Shown in pieces: positions 44,616-57,663 of a stretch of 64,000 nt of DNA; positions within the stretch are counted from its first letter, which is position 1, and every line of letters starts with the position of its first letter. Source of the DNA: Chlamydoabsidia padenii (lineage: Eukaryota > Mucoromycota > Mucoromycetes > Mucorales > Cunninghamellaceae); contig JAIWND010000005.1 of the NCBI GenBank assembly GCA_025330725.1, positions 1,302,001 through 1,366,000 on the forward strand. Reading direction: 5' to 3'. Position numbers and translations under genes: made by a program. The notes beneath the pieces were generated by a model. The model had not been told where the DNA came from, searched no databases, and worked only from the letters and a program-made list of their open reading frames with translations.

Positions 44616-45091
44616 AGCATCATTATTTATCATTCTAATAAAAACCATTTTATTCTTTTACATATACACATTTGATATCATTTAAAATACATGGTTTACT
44701 ATTTTACTTTTGATTGATTGTCGAGGGATCTACCGTGTGTTTCATAAAATGTACCATTAGGAAAAGGATGGTAGCTCACGTGAGAGGTCGTACTCGTATT
44801 AGAGGGAAAAAAAAAACCAGTTAGATGAAAACGTGGCTATTAGTCATATTTCAAAAGGAGTAGTAGTCTATCTATATATCTCAACATCATTATCATCTAC
44901 TTTATATGTATATTCATTAGGACACCACTTGGAGTACTACAGCCATCACTCCCCTACTCCTCCTTTTTGTTTGTATTTGTATGTATTAGAGACAAGGGTA
45001 CCATTCCTATTTCACCAATGGGATTGATTTATTGATACGGCCATCAGATTATGATATAGTTACGGAAAAGGCACCAGATCAGGTTGCATGT

Positions 45092-45104
45092 GGCGGGGTT
45101 TGAA
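45092..45104 (+). promoter_or_regulatory. Motif variant GGCGGGGTTTGAA
   Basis: This GGGG form of the shared motif lies in the long region upstream of the Nrg1-like gene. Confidence 0.4.
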
Positions 45105-45641
45105 TGTTCCAAATAAGGATGTCGATCCCAAGAAAAAACCTGTAGATCCTACCATAGCTTAATCTAATCCTGATTTGATTGTATCGAGCCAGAATATAAT
45201 TGTTTACAAAAGTTACCGTACATATGGCTATTGACTCCTCATTTATAACATCCATCTCCTTTTTCTATGTATCCCCATTTTCTTCTCCTCTTTTCAGTCA
45301 AAAAGAAACAAAAATGATTGGATGATTGTCAATCATTCATTTTGATATACAATAATCATGGTTTCAATTCAATGAACATTAGAGATATAGTATGAAATTA
45401 TCAAGTATTGTAAGTAATGGAAACATATACGTATCCTTCTCGGGAGTCTTTTCTCCTTGATTCCCCGAAAACGGATGTATGGTTTTTGCGGGGTGGGTTT
45501 TTTGGTATATAACTATTCAAAATAAGACTGTAAAAGATGATACCATTATACTATACTTCATTTTGTTGTAATAGCTAGCATACAATAAACAATGCCACGT
45601 TTGGTTCCTTTCTTAATCGTGGAAAGCGCAAAAATGGGGGC

Positions 45642-45654
45642 GGCGGGTTTTAAA
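45642..45654 (+). promoter_or_regulatory. Motif variant GGCGGGTTTTAAA
   Basis: A second loose copy, about 1 kb upstream of the Nrg1-like start. Confidence 0.35.
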
Positions 45655-45843
45655 AATTAAGATTTCATTACCCCTGAATTTTCGGATTTGTGGAATCCAT
45701 CCGCCAACTTTGGGCAAAACGGGTGCATGGGAGGTGATGAGAATCAGTGGATTGGGAAAGAAAGTAGGAACGTGGTAGTTTTAATACTTATACATCTTTC
45801 AGTGAAGATAATGTTTGAATAGGTAGATGGTGCCTTACTGATC

Positions 45844-45874
<31 letters not shown>

Positions 45875-46529
45875 GACAAAAGGGTATGCGCATAATTTGA
45901 TCGGAGAGATGATCTCGGGAACAATGAATGAAGTGTATGACAGATGATCACAGCTTGTAATCCTTATGATAGCAAGTTTAACATTTTATGATTAAAACTC
46001 TTTCATAAAAGAAAGATTAAAAACGTCCCTTGATGCACGGACAAGAAAGAGGGAAACATTCACACGTTTTCTTCCTTTCTCTCTCTCTCTCACACACACA
46101 ACACAAAAAGAGGAAAAGACTGGGGAAAGTGTTTTAAGAAGGGGAGACCATGGATGGTTCCAAAACAACCAATCAAAGTAAATCCACCTGAAACTATTTA
46201 ACAATCGGGATTGCAGGAATTTCAAGTTCGCTCACGTTTTCATCGTTTTATATATATATATATATATATAAAAACAAGCACGTTTTGGCTTCCTATTCTG
46301 CAGGGCGCATTTTCCACGCCACGTTTTTTATTTCTTTCTTTTTCTTCTTCTTTCGGGTGGGGAGGATACTTATTTTTAGAGCATACACAGGGAGCGATGG
46401 TCAATAACAAATCAATGCGTTTTCCTTAACCTTACGATGTGAGGCATAAATAAAGTTACACAAGTCAGGATCGCTACCTTGGTTTAAGATTCCGACGCCA
46501 AACTCCGACAAGATTGAAAAAAAAAAAAG

Positions 46530-46536
46530 TATAAAA
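46530..46536 (+). promoter_or_regulatory. TATA box of the Nrg1-like gene
   Basis: TATAAAA about 115 bases upstream of the start codon, followed by a long CT-rich leader. Confidence 0.45.
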
Positions 46537-46649
46537 CCTCTCAAGTCCCCTTTTGATCTTCTTTCCTTTATTTTACACTTTTTTTCTTCAACTTTTTATA
46601 CTCAACCTTTTTTCTTCATTATAACACACATATATATATCAATAACATA

Positions 46650-47764
46650 ATGATGCATTCTGATTCTACTTTATCTGTAAAAGATGCAACTGGTCGACAT
46701 ATCAGCCTTTTGAATGATCAACAACAAGCTAAACATGATCAAGATCAAGAACATACTTCTATGGTATCCTTCAACTCCAAACGAAAGTATCATTGTGTTG
46801 AAATTGGCTGCAACAAAAGTTTTACTACAAGGTAAGTCAAATTAGATTTATGAAAAAAAAAGAGGGATGAAAACTAACAACAATACTTTCTAGTGGTCAT
46901 CTTGCTCGACACCATCGTATACACACAGGTGAAAAGAACTTTCATTGTCTTCATCCTGGTTGTCCTTCTCGCTTCTCTCGTCAAGACAATATGATGCAAC
47001 ATTATCGAACACATTTATCACCAAAGTCCCGCCGTCAACATCAACATCAACACTCTAATAACTCCAAATCAAAAAGAAACAAAGAACATCCACATTTACA
47101 TTGTCATACCATGGTTGGATCTGAAGAACATAGTGACATGCACCCCTTGGTTGATACAACTGATTTAGCAATGATAGGAGATCGAACCATGACCAGATCT
47201 CGACGAGCGACGACATTACCTTGCTCATTCCAACCGACATCACCAATCAATGATATTTACACCACCACAAAAAGTCAAACCTCATCTTCACCACCTCGTC
47301 AAATGCATCATCAACATCCTCATTGGTTTCCTTCACCACGCCCATCCTTGTCAAACTTGATTAAGCCTCTACCTATGGAACCGGTTTCAACCCGTTCGAC
47401 TTGTATGGATGCATCACCTACTTTTATGACCAACCATTATCGATCCACTTCACCCAACGGACATCTTCAACAATCGAATCGTAATCATCCATTTTATCAA
47501 CCTTATCCTCGTCGACCTCAACGTGCTCATTCGACTTCATCCACTTGCTCATCCACTTCGTCTTCGTCTTTTTTATCTCCACGCCCACTCGCCCTATCAC
47601 CTCCTCCGTTAGTGGATCCAACCGACGTTATTTACCCGAAGCACTTTATTCAACTTCCACCACCGCCACTTACTCAACAACAGGACACTCACCATATCGT
47701 CACTAATAATCATCACGAACAAGGTTTATCAAGGTCGGCTCACACGGTTAGTATATTTGGTTGA
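46650..47764 (+). CDS. Nrg1-like C2H2 zinc-finger transcription factor
   Basis: Two exons, with an intron at about 46832-46893, give about 350 residues. Two tandem C2H2 fingers lie at residues of about 48-105: YHCVEIGCNKSFTTSGHLAR then HHRIHTGEK, and FHCLHPGCPSRFSRQDNMMQ then HYRTH. The phrases FTTSGHLARH-RIHTGEK and RFSRQDN--QHYRTH are diagnostic of the yeast Nrg1/Nrg2 repressor group, which acts in glucose repression, stress response and filamentation. The rest is His/Ser/Pro-rich and probably disordered. The intron falls inside the first finger. The start at 46650 is the first of two adjacent ATG codons after a CT-rich leader. The regulatory target set cannot be inferred here. Confidence 0.88.
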
Positions 47765-48567
47765 AAAAAAAAATCCTCTCCTCCTTTTTTATTTATTTTA
47801 TATATCATTCCCCCCTTCCTTACTTTATGTTATGACACACTACGATAGATACTTTATTTTATCATTATGCAACATTTATACATACCTTCCATACACTACT
47901 TTCATATACATTTTACAACTATAGATTTATTATCTTTTTTTATTTTATTATTTTTCTGTACATCCTTTTTATATATACATATATATCATCCAATGTAATT
48001 ATAGTCATCTCCCTTTTTGTATGCTTTTTATGAATAAACATCGAAATTACTATAATAAATACTTGTGGTCTTTTGTTGGGTAAGGGGGTTATATTGACAA
48101 ATCTTGTTTTTTTTTAAGCTCGAGATTGGACCTCCCTCCTTGCATAATGACCTTCTGTGGCTCCGCTTGATTTGGACCAGACCTTTTTTTTTTTTTTTTC
48201 TTGACGATACATCCCGTTCATGATCATCGTTGTCTATTAAATCACACTGTTGATGTTTATTTTAAATGGGGCGTAAAATGGGATCTATTGGAGTATTTGT
48301 TTTGTCACTAAAGCCCCCCTTTTTGTGTTCCCGTTCTACAAAGAAAGTTTTGGGTCCTTTGTTTTCGTCTTACAAGGGAGGCAAAAGGGTTAAGTGTTGG
48401 AAGGGGTTCAGGATCATCGGATACACATCGTATCATTTTGTATTTGTATATATGGTTTCACAATAAAATCATTATCATCATCATCATCATCATCATTCTA
48501 AGGGTTTTTTTTTTATTAATGACAAAAAAGAAGATTCTATTTTTCTAAAGGGTTTCAACACTATAGA
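47765..48567. other. Intergenic region between convergent genes
   Basis: T-rich 3' flank of the Nrg1-like gene with AATAAA-like sequence near 48033, an ATC trinucleotide tract at about 48471-48496, and the 3' flank of the TBC gene. No gene is supported. Confidence 0.6.
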
Positions 48568-51179
48568 TTAAATGACTACACTATTTGTTTTTAAATGACT
48601 AGGGGCATTATGGAAGAGTGATTTCCACATATAGGCTTCAGATAACAAAAGTTCCACATCCTTTTCTTGCCAGTCTTGAGTGGGGAGTTGTTGTAAAAAG
48701 ATCATCACCTCCTAAAAAGAGAGAATCATGCAAAAAAGATACAAATTAGTTTTCAAACGCCGACATTCCCCCTTCTTTTTGTATATATTACCTGAAAGTC
48801 CATTTTCTGTAGCTGGGCAGACCATTTCACCAAAAAAGCAGCACACACATAGACATGGAATTCCGAAAATCCTTCCGAGGACCCTTCTGCCAGATAAGTG
48901 TCCCACATCCTAATGGTGTTTTGCAATGAAAGTTCCCGCATCAAGAGACAATTCATCCATCGGAATGCAAATTGTATGAATTCGATCCCTTCTTGTTGTA
49001 AATGATTGGCCAATCGTCCTAGTGAATGCAAAAAAAAAGGAAAGAGTGAGTTACCCTATTTCTTCTATGTGTTTTGTTCCTTACCATCTATCCTTGATAT
49101 CAGTTCTTTCAAGGTTGCAATTTGTCGTTGTATACCCGGTTGAGCAAAAGTGTAGTTGTCCTTTATATGATAGTAACAAAGTTGAGAGTGATCCATTGAA
49201 ATCCAGTGTTATCTATTTTACCTGTATACCATCTAAAAGTTTTGAAAGACACCAAAAGCTGTCGGCTTCAATAACATCCAATATATCTTGATCCAGTCTG
49301 TTCATATCGTATTCTTCAGGTTCGCTTCCTATTACAAAAGAGAGTCAAAGATCCATTGTATATACCCACTTTATCGTCCTTTCCCCCCCCTTACCGATAT
49401 ATGCAGATAAGAAGACTTCGAATAAAGGTGTTACCAGATCGTTGATGCCTTGTACATAGCCCGTAGCAGGATGTCGAATCGCCCACTGGTACAAAATCCG
49501 TTCCAGGCACTAAGGTTGTATATAAGAGATGAGATGATTAAAAAACGTGACCTATTGTAATACCGCCCCCCCTTTTTTTTGTTTTTGTTTCCGTCATTTA
49601 CCTCTTGTGTAATTGTAGATTGGTATAAGAATACAGTTGGATTTGTTCGAAGGATATCGATATGAATCTAGATTGGATGAAAGGAAGGAAGGAAGCATTT
49701 AGTATACATAAAGCACCTATTATTTTGTGATAACTACCTGATGCCATAACGATTGATCCATTTTTGATTTTCCTCTTGTATTGGTTGCTTTTACACTGTC
49801 CAGATATTCCTTACGTTTCCTTGCCAATGTTTCCACCCGCCTTTCTGAATTACACGGTAAGTATCCCTACCAACAACAATAAAAGGGGGTTAGTCAATCA
49901 AATCTATTGATTCATAACTTTGTTTTTCTTTTCTGACCTACCAGTAAAAGTTGCCAAGTCATCAATCTAAAGTCTTGAGGTATACCGTTCCAACACACAC
50001 TTCTTAATGCCACTATAGTAGAATGATTATAAATTCCATGTTAGTCCATCAAGTTCCACCTGTCATCATTTATTCCTCCTTGTACTTTACCTAGGTCAAC
50101 ATTTACATTACTTAATATGCTTTTTAGTTTTCTCGTTCTGATTGGATCCGATGCTTTTTCAGGGTCGACCAGATTCAAGGTAAAACTTGGATCTACATAA
50201 CAAATCAAACATGTCAATATCAATCATTATACATCCTTTTTAGTTAAATCTTTTTTTACCTTTCAAAATATCCTTGACATTGTCAACAGTACCCTTGTCA
50301 TTTATTGGTCGATTGTGCTGATGCTTTATTGGTGCTGCTGTCTGGCGGGATGATGGATTGTTGTTGAGAGGAGATGTGATGGCTGTAGGTCCAGATGATG
50401 ATCTAGAAGAGGTATATGTTGTTTCTTTTGTTGTTGATGATGATGATGATGATGATATTTTTGTTGTTTTTGTTGTCGTTGCTGTTGCTGTAGAAGGAGT
50501 CATATGGGGCGACTGGATTGATGATGTAGTCGTCACAGAATCATCCCATTCATCATTGGTTTCTTCCAAAAAGGCATTAAATGATTTATGCTGGGCTGAC
50601 GCGTGTCGTTTGTGATGAGGTTTCTTCTTGTTTGATGATGGTGAAGCAGATCGATCTGTTCCGGGACTGCCGATGCTGCTGTTGCTATTATTGTTGCTGT
50701 GGTTAGAGAATAATGTCTTGTTGTTGGAAGTTCGGTACTGAGACGGTAATAATGGTGGTGGTGATAAACTGTTTGATGTAGTGTGTTGATTGTTAACTAG
50801 GCTCGTATAAGAATATCGCGCCCCTATGACCACAGGTAACTTGTCGGTGTCTTCGTCGCCGACTGGAATAAATGAATCATGACTAGTGAGAAAGTACAAT
50901 ATGGTTAGTAGAGGTAATCATAACGTATTTATTCAAACAGTATACTTTTTTTTTTTTTTTTTCTTTTTTCAGCGTTTACCTTCCTGGTGGTTTCATACCA
51001 TGTTTTCTTCTCCAAAAAGATCTATAATGAATCAAGGTTAAACTGAATCAGCACAGTATCAATCAAAAGGAACAGCCTGAATCAGCTTACTTTCGTGTGA
51101 TGTCTATACAATATTAGTGTTAGATAAAGGTCGGTTCATCAAAGATGTAGTTACGTTTAGTTTACTTACTATTATCCAT
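48568..51179 (-). CDS. TBC-domain Rab GTPase-activating protein, Gyp1/TBC1D22-like
   Basis: Stimulates GTP hydrolysis by Rab/Ypt proteins, probably at the Golgi. The N-terminus is built from tiny exons: ATGGATAATA (51179-51170), a 13-base exon (51103-51091) and then the exon encoding SFWRRKHGMKPPGS. Together they read MDNNITRKSFWRRKHGMKP, similar in style to the FWKR...PGS start of TBC1D22. A Ser/Thr/Asn-rich linker of about 200 residues follows. Then comes the TBC domain, with the arginine finger in IPQDFRLMTWQLLLGYLP preceded by RSVCWNG, the glutamine finger in RHPATGYVQGINDLVTPLFE, and EFIQFAFRWMNCLLMREL. Both catalytic fingers are intact. Total length is about 570 residues. An exact motif copy lies 122 bases upstream. 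Confidence 0.93.
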
Positions 51180-51205
51180 GTCTTTGGTATAGAGTTAAGG
51201 GATGC

Positions 51206-51208
<3 letters not shown>

Positions 51209-51243
<35 letters not shown>
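51209..51243 (+). repeat. Poly-A run of about 35 bases
   Basis: Uninterrupted A tract about 30 bases upstream of the TBC gene start (poly-T on the coding strand). Confidence 0.9.
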
Positions 51244-51246
<3 letters not shown>

Positions 51247-51300
51247 AGGGAAGAAAAGGGCGAGTAAGAAAAGTGGGGAGACCAGTAAAAGCTTCATTGT

Positions 51301-51311
51301 CGGGATTTAAA
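51301..51311 (+). promoter_or_regulatory. CGGGATTTRAA motif (exact)
   Basis: CGGGATTTAAA, 122 bases upstream of the TBC gene start. Confidence 0.6.
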
Positions 51312-51852
51312 TTTATCACCTATGAGATATACAAAGTGAATTTGCGCGGGGAGAGTAGGAGGAAAGGTTCATAAAGGTGAAAAGAAATGCATTAAAGACA
51401 TCAAATGAGAAAGAAAGAAAGAAAAAAAAAAGGGGGGGGTAATAAGGGATGATCAAACGATTATATACATCTGCATCATCAACATGCTTCAGTCTTGTTC
51501 TTTCCTTGACCCTTCATCATTTTTTGATTCACCTTGAGTGATGATTTCCGTTTAAATTTGACTCAACTGGCATATTGTGAGTTTAATACAAATAGTCTTT
51601 ATTATCTTTTTTCAGTAAGGATGTTTGCATCAATGGATTTGAACAACCGTGTTCTTCTTCTTTCCCAAATAGTACAAATTCCAATCCCCGACAGGATCGA
51701 AAAAGAAAACATGAATACATGTGAGAACTTCATAATATACGAGCACAACTCATATATAAGCAACTTCAAAGTGTGTTGATTGTCTTTGACATATGGTAGC
51801 GGTTGATTTCTTGATACAGGCAGGCTCTCGCCTTCCTTCATGGGTGATCAAA

Positions 51853-51864
51853 GCGGGATTTGAA
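51853..51864 (+). promoter_or_regulatory. CGGGATTTRAA motif (exact)
   Basis: GCGGGATTTGAA, about 670 bases upstream of the TBC gene and 400 bases from the PITP 3' end. Confidence 0.5.
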
Positions 51865-52247
51865 CATAATTATATTGAAATTCCGATCAATGCTAAGACT
51901 TACACAAGCTGAGCAAGTACCCCCAAGCTTTGTGGTAGTCTATAGAATAAACTACAGTACAAGCCTCAATAAAGTGAAAACAACATGCATATAATAGTGT
52001 AAAAAGAAGTTTGACGAATCTAAAAAACAAACCCCCGGGTTCGGACTTTTCCTTCATCCTTGGCAGTAGATCCAATTAAGGTAAGAGTAAAAGAAAAGCA
52101 TTCTTTTATTGTGATTTCATCAAGTATGTAGTAAAACAAAACAAAACAAATGTATGAGAGGATAATATACTGCTTGTAATGATAAGTGAGGGAAAGGGGG
52201 GAGATGTCGAGGTGGGTGGGGGGGGAGAGAAGACTATACTAAGCTAT

Positions 52248-53208
52248 TTAATTTCTTTTCACCGAGCGAATAGAGGCATTACCAGAGTCTTGTGTGGATT
52301 CATTGATTGATCCATTGCCATTTCGTTTTTCGTCCAGTTCCTTCTTTGTTTGTTCTTCAATGTCACGAATATCTTGAATAGTCAATCCAAACCATCGATC
52401 AGTCCAACAGAATAATTGTCTACATCATTAATTTATGTTAGTATTTCCCCCCGTACCCACCCCTTTGTTTAGTTTGTGTGTTTACCGATGGAAGTTACAG
52501 AACATATTTCTGATGGCACCAGCAATGAAGGATTCCGTCTTTGATTGGATTCCAAACCATTTGAATTCAATGTAAACAAGCTTGTAACAAGTCATCACAG
52601 GATCACATTTCTTTTGCCAGTCGGGGTCTACCAGGGGGCCACGACCCGTTTTTTGAGAATGGAATAACTTGGGATCTTCGTGTGCCTTGTAGTCTTTACT
52701 GTCCACCTTGTCGTTCGCAACATCGATAATCACCACTTCTCGTTTCTTGAGATCTATTTCATATAAAAAGGGAATTAGTTAGTTCAGTAATCAGTTTATT
52801 ATATCATATGGATTGGCTTGCCTTCTTTGGAGATGTTCAATGCATTGTCAAGTTCACCACGAGAGCCATCCACATGTAGAGTTTCATACACAATGGAAAA
52901 GTTGTCCTTCATCCAGCCGTTCTATGTTTAAAAGTTATCAAGATAGTATCGTTCAATTCGGTTTCCTTGTTATCCCCCTTCCCCTATAATCGCTTCGTCC
53001 TTTTGTTTTACAGCAACAGACTATGATCATCATGATCATTTTTAATTACCTTCAATACTATAGATCATAAAGGTGAAAAAAAAAAGGAGTTAGTTCACAT
53101 GGTCATATAGTCATCCCCTTTTATATAACCCTCCCTTCTGCTCCCCAATCCATTACACTTCATCGATTCAATCCGATCATAGTTGTCGTAAAGCCCGTTG
53201 TTTCCATA

Positions 53209-53250
<42 letters not shown>

Positions 53251-53775
53251 CATTGTGTACTTACCAGTTTTGCAATAAGGATAAGCATTCCAGGCCTAGT
53301 TGATAATAAACAAGATGAGTAAAGGTTAGTTAGATGATGACGATGAGTCAAAAGATGACAAGTACCCTTTTCACTTTGTTTATCTTTATCCCCATTCCCT
53401 CTATATATACGTTTATTTTATCTTGCTTACCTCTTCGTATAAATCTAGAGCACCATGAGGAGCGATGGCGCGGACAAAGGCAGGTACACGGGACGCCAGG
53501 CGATAGATCTTGTAAGTGTATTGACCTTTTTGACCATCAGGGTTTTCGTAAGGTTCGTTCTTTAAGACTTCTACACCTTCACCACCACCAGTGGTTTCTT
53601 TAGATGCCATAGCAGTGGAATACAATTGAGCTAAAAAGGAAAGAGAGGGAGAGAGACAAAGAAAGATTAGTGTGTGTGGCAAATTAGGTTCACTATAATC
53701 GTTCATCATGAACTTACCCACTTGGTATTCGGCTTGTGTGCAGTTGTTGATGACGCGGAACTCTTTGATGAGCAT
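52248..53775 (-). CDS. Class I phosphatidylinositol transfer protein
   Basis: Exchanges phosphatidylinositol and phosphatidylcholine between membranes and supports phosphoinositide signalling. Exons join from [19 protein letters not shown] to [10 protein letters not shown], about 275 residues, the usual length. The START-like PITP fold is recognisable from the N-terminal MLIKEFR start, [46 protein letters not shown] and the C-terminal [20 protein letters not shown] with its basic tail. It belongs to the animal-type PITPalpha/beta class, not the Sec14 class. No shared motif occurs within 500 bases of the start; the nearest is an inverted pair about 670 bases upstream. Confidence 0.95.
53216..53243 (+). 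repeat. Poly-T run in a PITP intron
   Basis: About 28 T on the + strand (A on the coding strand) inside an intron of the PITP gene. Confidence 0.85.
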
Positions 53776-55499
53776 ATTGGGATAAAAGATAAGGTAAAAA
53801 GTAGAAGAGAAGAAGAAGAAGAAGAAAGGAAGAAAGGAAGAAAGAAAGTACGATATTTCAAAAAAAAAAATTGATTGGGAAAGGAGGTTAAAAATTCCAT
53901 TGGTATTCAGTCACAGTCGTGTAAAAAAGGAAACCAATAGAGTGAACTTGATCATGGAGTTGAACTATATTAAGTGTCAAGGCCAGACTCTTCCAACATT
54001 CCGCTTTTATCTGCCAAAATCCTCCTTCACCTTTTTTGGAGTGCGATTGACATTCCATGCAAAACGAACTTTGAATGGCCTAAAATGAAACACCACTCTT
54101 TCTTCCCTCAACCCCACTAACTAAACATGGAGAAGGGTAAAATTTCTGTTTTTTTGGTATTGCAATGAAATATAATAATACATCATAATAAATAAAAAAT
54201 TCACATTACTTGGCAAAGTAATGATGTATAAGCAAATAGGGAGGTACAGCTCATGTGATTCGTGCTTTCGGGTGTCACCATCGGATCATCGACTTGCTCT
54301 TTCCTTCTATTTACAACGGTCACCTCAAAAAATACTATAAATACAGAAACCATCGATCAACTTGTTCACAAGTCATTTGAATCAACAACTGATTCTCTCT
54401 ACTTGCTCCCTTTCACATACATAGACGATGGAAGCATAATGCGGGGTTTTAACTTTGAAATTCAAATCCCGATTTTGATCTTCTTACTTCTTCTTTAAAA
54501 AATGAGAACTTTTTGCATCATAGCACATCCCATATTTGTTCCAATATACAAAAAAAAAAAAAAAAATGCAAGGAGGACTTGTACTCAAGTCAAGTCGTAG
54601 AAGGCTGTTTTGCAGAGACAATGCATAATCGTACATAGTGATCATGCACATTATCCTTGTGTTGTCACCATGTACATACCAGTTTTATTACAAAGTCTTT
54701 CAGGTCACATGAACCGAAAAAAAACAACCAAAAACCGAAAACCTCGTATTGGAATGATATCAGCCTGATCTCCCATATCGTTGGTCTTCCCATGCAGTAA
54801 GTATCAAGTTAAAATAGATCTGGTCAACGCTGAGAAGATTAAAATAGATTCCAATTCCGACAATTTATCCAAAATGGAAAGGGTGACAGGCCAAGCAGAG
54901 ATCAAGATCAGTCAACTAACAAGACAAGTCTTATAATCAGCACAAACAGGTAGACTGCTTATCACCAGAGGCGGATCGTCATCTAACTGCAGGGCAAATA
55001 CCATCAGGGGCTCAAAGTGCCTGATCAAGTTTTACCTTTCAATTACATACAGGCTATTTGCATGGTAATGTGAAGTGAGTTGAACACGATAAAGCAGGAC
55101 GAGTTTTTGCATGAATTACGGAGTTTTAATAGTTTAATGCTTCATCTCAAACACAACCATCGCATAACGGAAGATGTCACTCATCAACAAGTATTTGGAC
55201 TTGGTGAAAATCAGAAGGTTTAAACATGCATGTTTTTAATAGTGGATGATGATAAGCAATGCCTCGGTGATTTAAGGACATCACCCACATAAACACATTC
55301 CTAGCCCCATAAACCAAGTATCGACAATTAAAGTTAAAGAGTATATATGTATCATTTTTATTTAGTGTATAGGGTAAAAAGTAAGTAAAATGTTTATTGA
55401 ATGGAATAGGAGGATATAATTGAGGCACCATCATCCCAATAGGTTATTGTACTAATCTAAACCAACACCAACCTACTCTCATAAAGTAAAAAAAAAATG
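53776..55499. other. Long intergenic region
   Basis: Promoter of the PITP gene, with a GAA-rich leader (about 53806-53850), and 3' flank of the ABC-F gene. It holds an inverted pair of shared motifs at 54441-54471 and an A run near 54549. Short frames (for example 54262-54498) include the motif pair and look spurious. Confidence 0.55.
54441..54471. promoter_or_regulatory. Inverted pair of shared motifs
   Basis: GCGGGGTTTTAA (54441-54452, variant) and TTCAAATCCCG (54461-54471, exact) face each other with an 8-base gap, forming an imperfect palindrome. Confidence 0.5.
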
Positions 55500-57175
55500 T
55501 TATACTAGTTTGACCTTTTTTCGAAGAGATTCCTTGTAGTTCTCAATAGATCCAGTAAAAGGAGTGACCAGTCCGTTGTTGCATTGCCAGATTTCTTGAG
55601 CCACTTGAGAAATCAAACGGAAATCGTGAGACACCAATACTACCCCACCCGAGAATTCATTGATGGCTTTGGCCAAAGAGTCAATCGATTCCATATCCAA
55701 GTGATTTGTTGGTTCATCCAGTAGAATGATATGCGGGTGGAGGACAGCAAGTTCAGCAAAGACAAGCCGAGATTTCAATCCATCCGAGAGTTGGTATATG
55801 GGTGATGTTTGATGTTGACCAGAGATACCGTAACGTCCTACTTGTCGCCGCCAATAGTCCACCTCGGTACTTTCATGAGCAAACTTCTTGCGCATATAGT
55901 CGATGGGCGATAGATCCATTTCCAGTTGATCGGCTGAGTGTTGTGAGTATTTACCGAGTTTCAGTGACGTATGGCGCTGTACCCTGCCATCTGTCGCCAT
56001 CAATTCCCCACTCATCAGTTTCAATAAGGTAGATTTCCCTTGATGACAAAAAAAAAAAAAAAAAAAAAAATGCATGTTTAGTTTTTGTAGAGTATATCCT
56101 AATTCCACTTCCTCTTTTCTTACCAGCACCGTTTGGACCCACCAATGCAATTCTTGAATCCATATCCACGGCCAGATCAACATGTTTATATAAAAGATTG
56201 TTCATATCACCTTGATAAGAGAAACACACGTCTTGAAAAGCCATGACAGGAGGAGGGAGTTTAGGGACATTGGTAAAGTTGAATTTAAAAGCATGAGGAT
56301 TTTCCACCTTTTCAATCAATCCAGCCGCTTCCATCTTGTCGATAATCTTCTGTTTGGATTTGGCTTGACGCACCAGGTTGGCATAGGTACCAGCAGAGGC
56401 AATAAATTTCTTGATATGGGCGATTTCGTCTTGTTGTTTGGCATAAGCTTTATTCTGATTCACGTCATTTTCCTCCTTGGTTTTGACAAAAGTATCATAG
56501 TTCCCACCATAGTAAACCAGTTTGCGCTTGTGAGTCAAGTGCATCATGTTGGTACAAACACCATTGAGAAAGTCTTGAGAGTGCGAGACAATCACCAGGA
56601 TACGATTGTAGGTCTTGAGGTATTCTTCCAGCCACACACACGCCTCGAGATCAAGATGGTTGGTAGGTTCATCCAAGAGTAACAGAGTGGGTTTTATAAA
56701 AAGAGCACGTGCCAGAGCAACACGCATCCGCCAGCCACCAGACATGTCACTTGTCTTCTTTTGCATTTGCTGTGTCGTAAATCCCAATCCAGATAGTAGT
56801 AGACAGGCACGAGGTTCAAAGGTGGCGGGATCCATGTCTTCAATTCTTTCATAAATGTCATCCAGTAAAGGGTTATCCGCACCATCTTCTTCACCAAGGA
56901 TATCCTCCACCTGTTTTTCCAATCTTGTTACTTCCTTAAGAGCAGAGTTAATCACGACCTCCACCGCATTCATATCCGATGGTTCTGCTTCCTGGTTCAA
57001 AAGGTAGGTCTGTGATACATAGAGTGATAAAGAATTAATGTTTTTTTTGTTAGCAAGTTGATATGATGTAATAGTATTTTATTGAGTTTGGATAACTTAC
57101 GTCAATGTGTTCAGGTATTTCAAGGTCGCGCTCAGCCAATGAGGCTAAAAAGGTAGATTTGCCTATCAAGTTACC

Positions 57176-57207
<32 letters not shown>

Positions 57208-57604
57208 TTAATATCAACACACATACAATTGTTTCAGTTCAATAACGATAGTATTGCTTACCAGAGCCATTAGCACCAATCAAGCCATATCGACGACCAA
57301 AGTTGAGTTCAATAACCGCATTGTCTATCAACACCCGACCATGGTAATTGAGAGAGAAGGATTCAATTCGTATATCCCGACTTCGTTCTTGAGCAGTATA
57401 AACACCTGTTGCTGTACGATCCACACTAACTTTGAGTCGTTCAAGTGATAGGTCTTCGTTAGAATGGTTGTTGGATTGGTCAAAAGGAGCACTTGTACTG
57501 GGCGAGTCGTTAGTTGTCTTGTTGTTGGTATTATAATTATTTGCTTTTGCCGCTTTTGCTGCCATCCGTTTTGCTTTTGATGCTGATATGACTGGTCCCG
57601 TCAT
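55500..57604 (-). CDS. ABC-F family ATPase, Arb1/ABCF2-like
   Basis: A soluble twin-ATPase acting in ribosome biogenesis or translation quality control; it has no membrane domain. Four exons join from MTGPVISASKAKRMAAKAAK to SLRKKVKLV, about 620 residues. ATPase 1 has Walker A GANGSGKST (split by an intron), signature MSGGWRMRVALARAL and Walker B LLLLDEPTNHLD. ATPase 2 has GPNGAGKST, signature LSDGLKSRLVFAELA and IILLDEPTNHLD. The two are joined by the ABC-F linker containing KTKEENDVNQNKAYAKQQDE. The LSDG signature in the second half is typical of Arb1. An intron with about 23 T sits between the two halves of the second Walker A. It diverges from HOG1 across 463 bases. Confidence 0.95.
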
Positions 57605-57625
57605 GGTGGTTTGGAATGAAGGAAG

Positions 57626-57663
<38 letters not shown>

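Larger units (their letters stand above)
44616..46649. other. Long upstream region of the Nrg1-like gene
   Basis: About 2 kb without a supportable gene. It holds motif variants at 45092 (GGCGGGGTTTGAA) and 45642 (GGCGGGTTTTAAA), a poly-A run at about 45843-45870, a TA dinucleotide tract at about 46250-46270, a TATAAAA box at about 46530 and a CT-rich leader directly before the start codon. Confidence 0.6.
51180..52247. other. Promoter region of the TBC gene
   Basis: Holds a run of about 35 A (51209-51243), an A/G run near 51421-51440, exact motif copies at 51301 and 51853, and the G-rich 3' flank of the PITP gene. No gene is supported. Confidence 0.6.
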
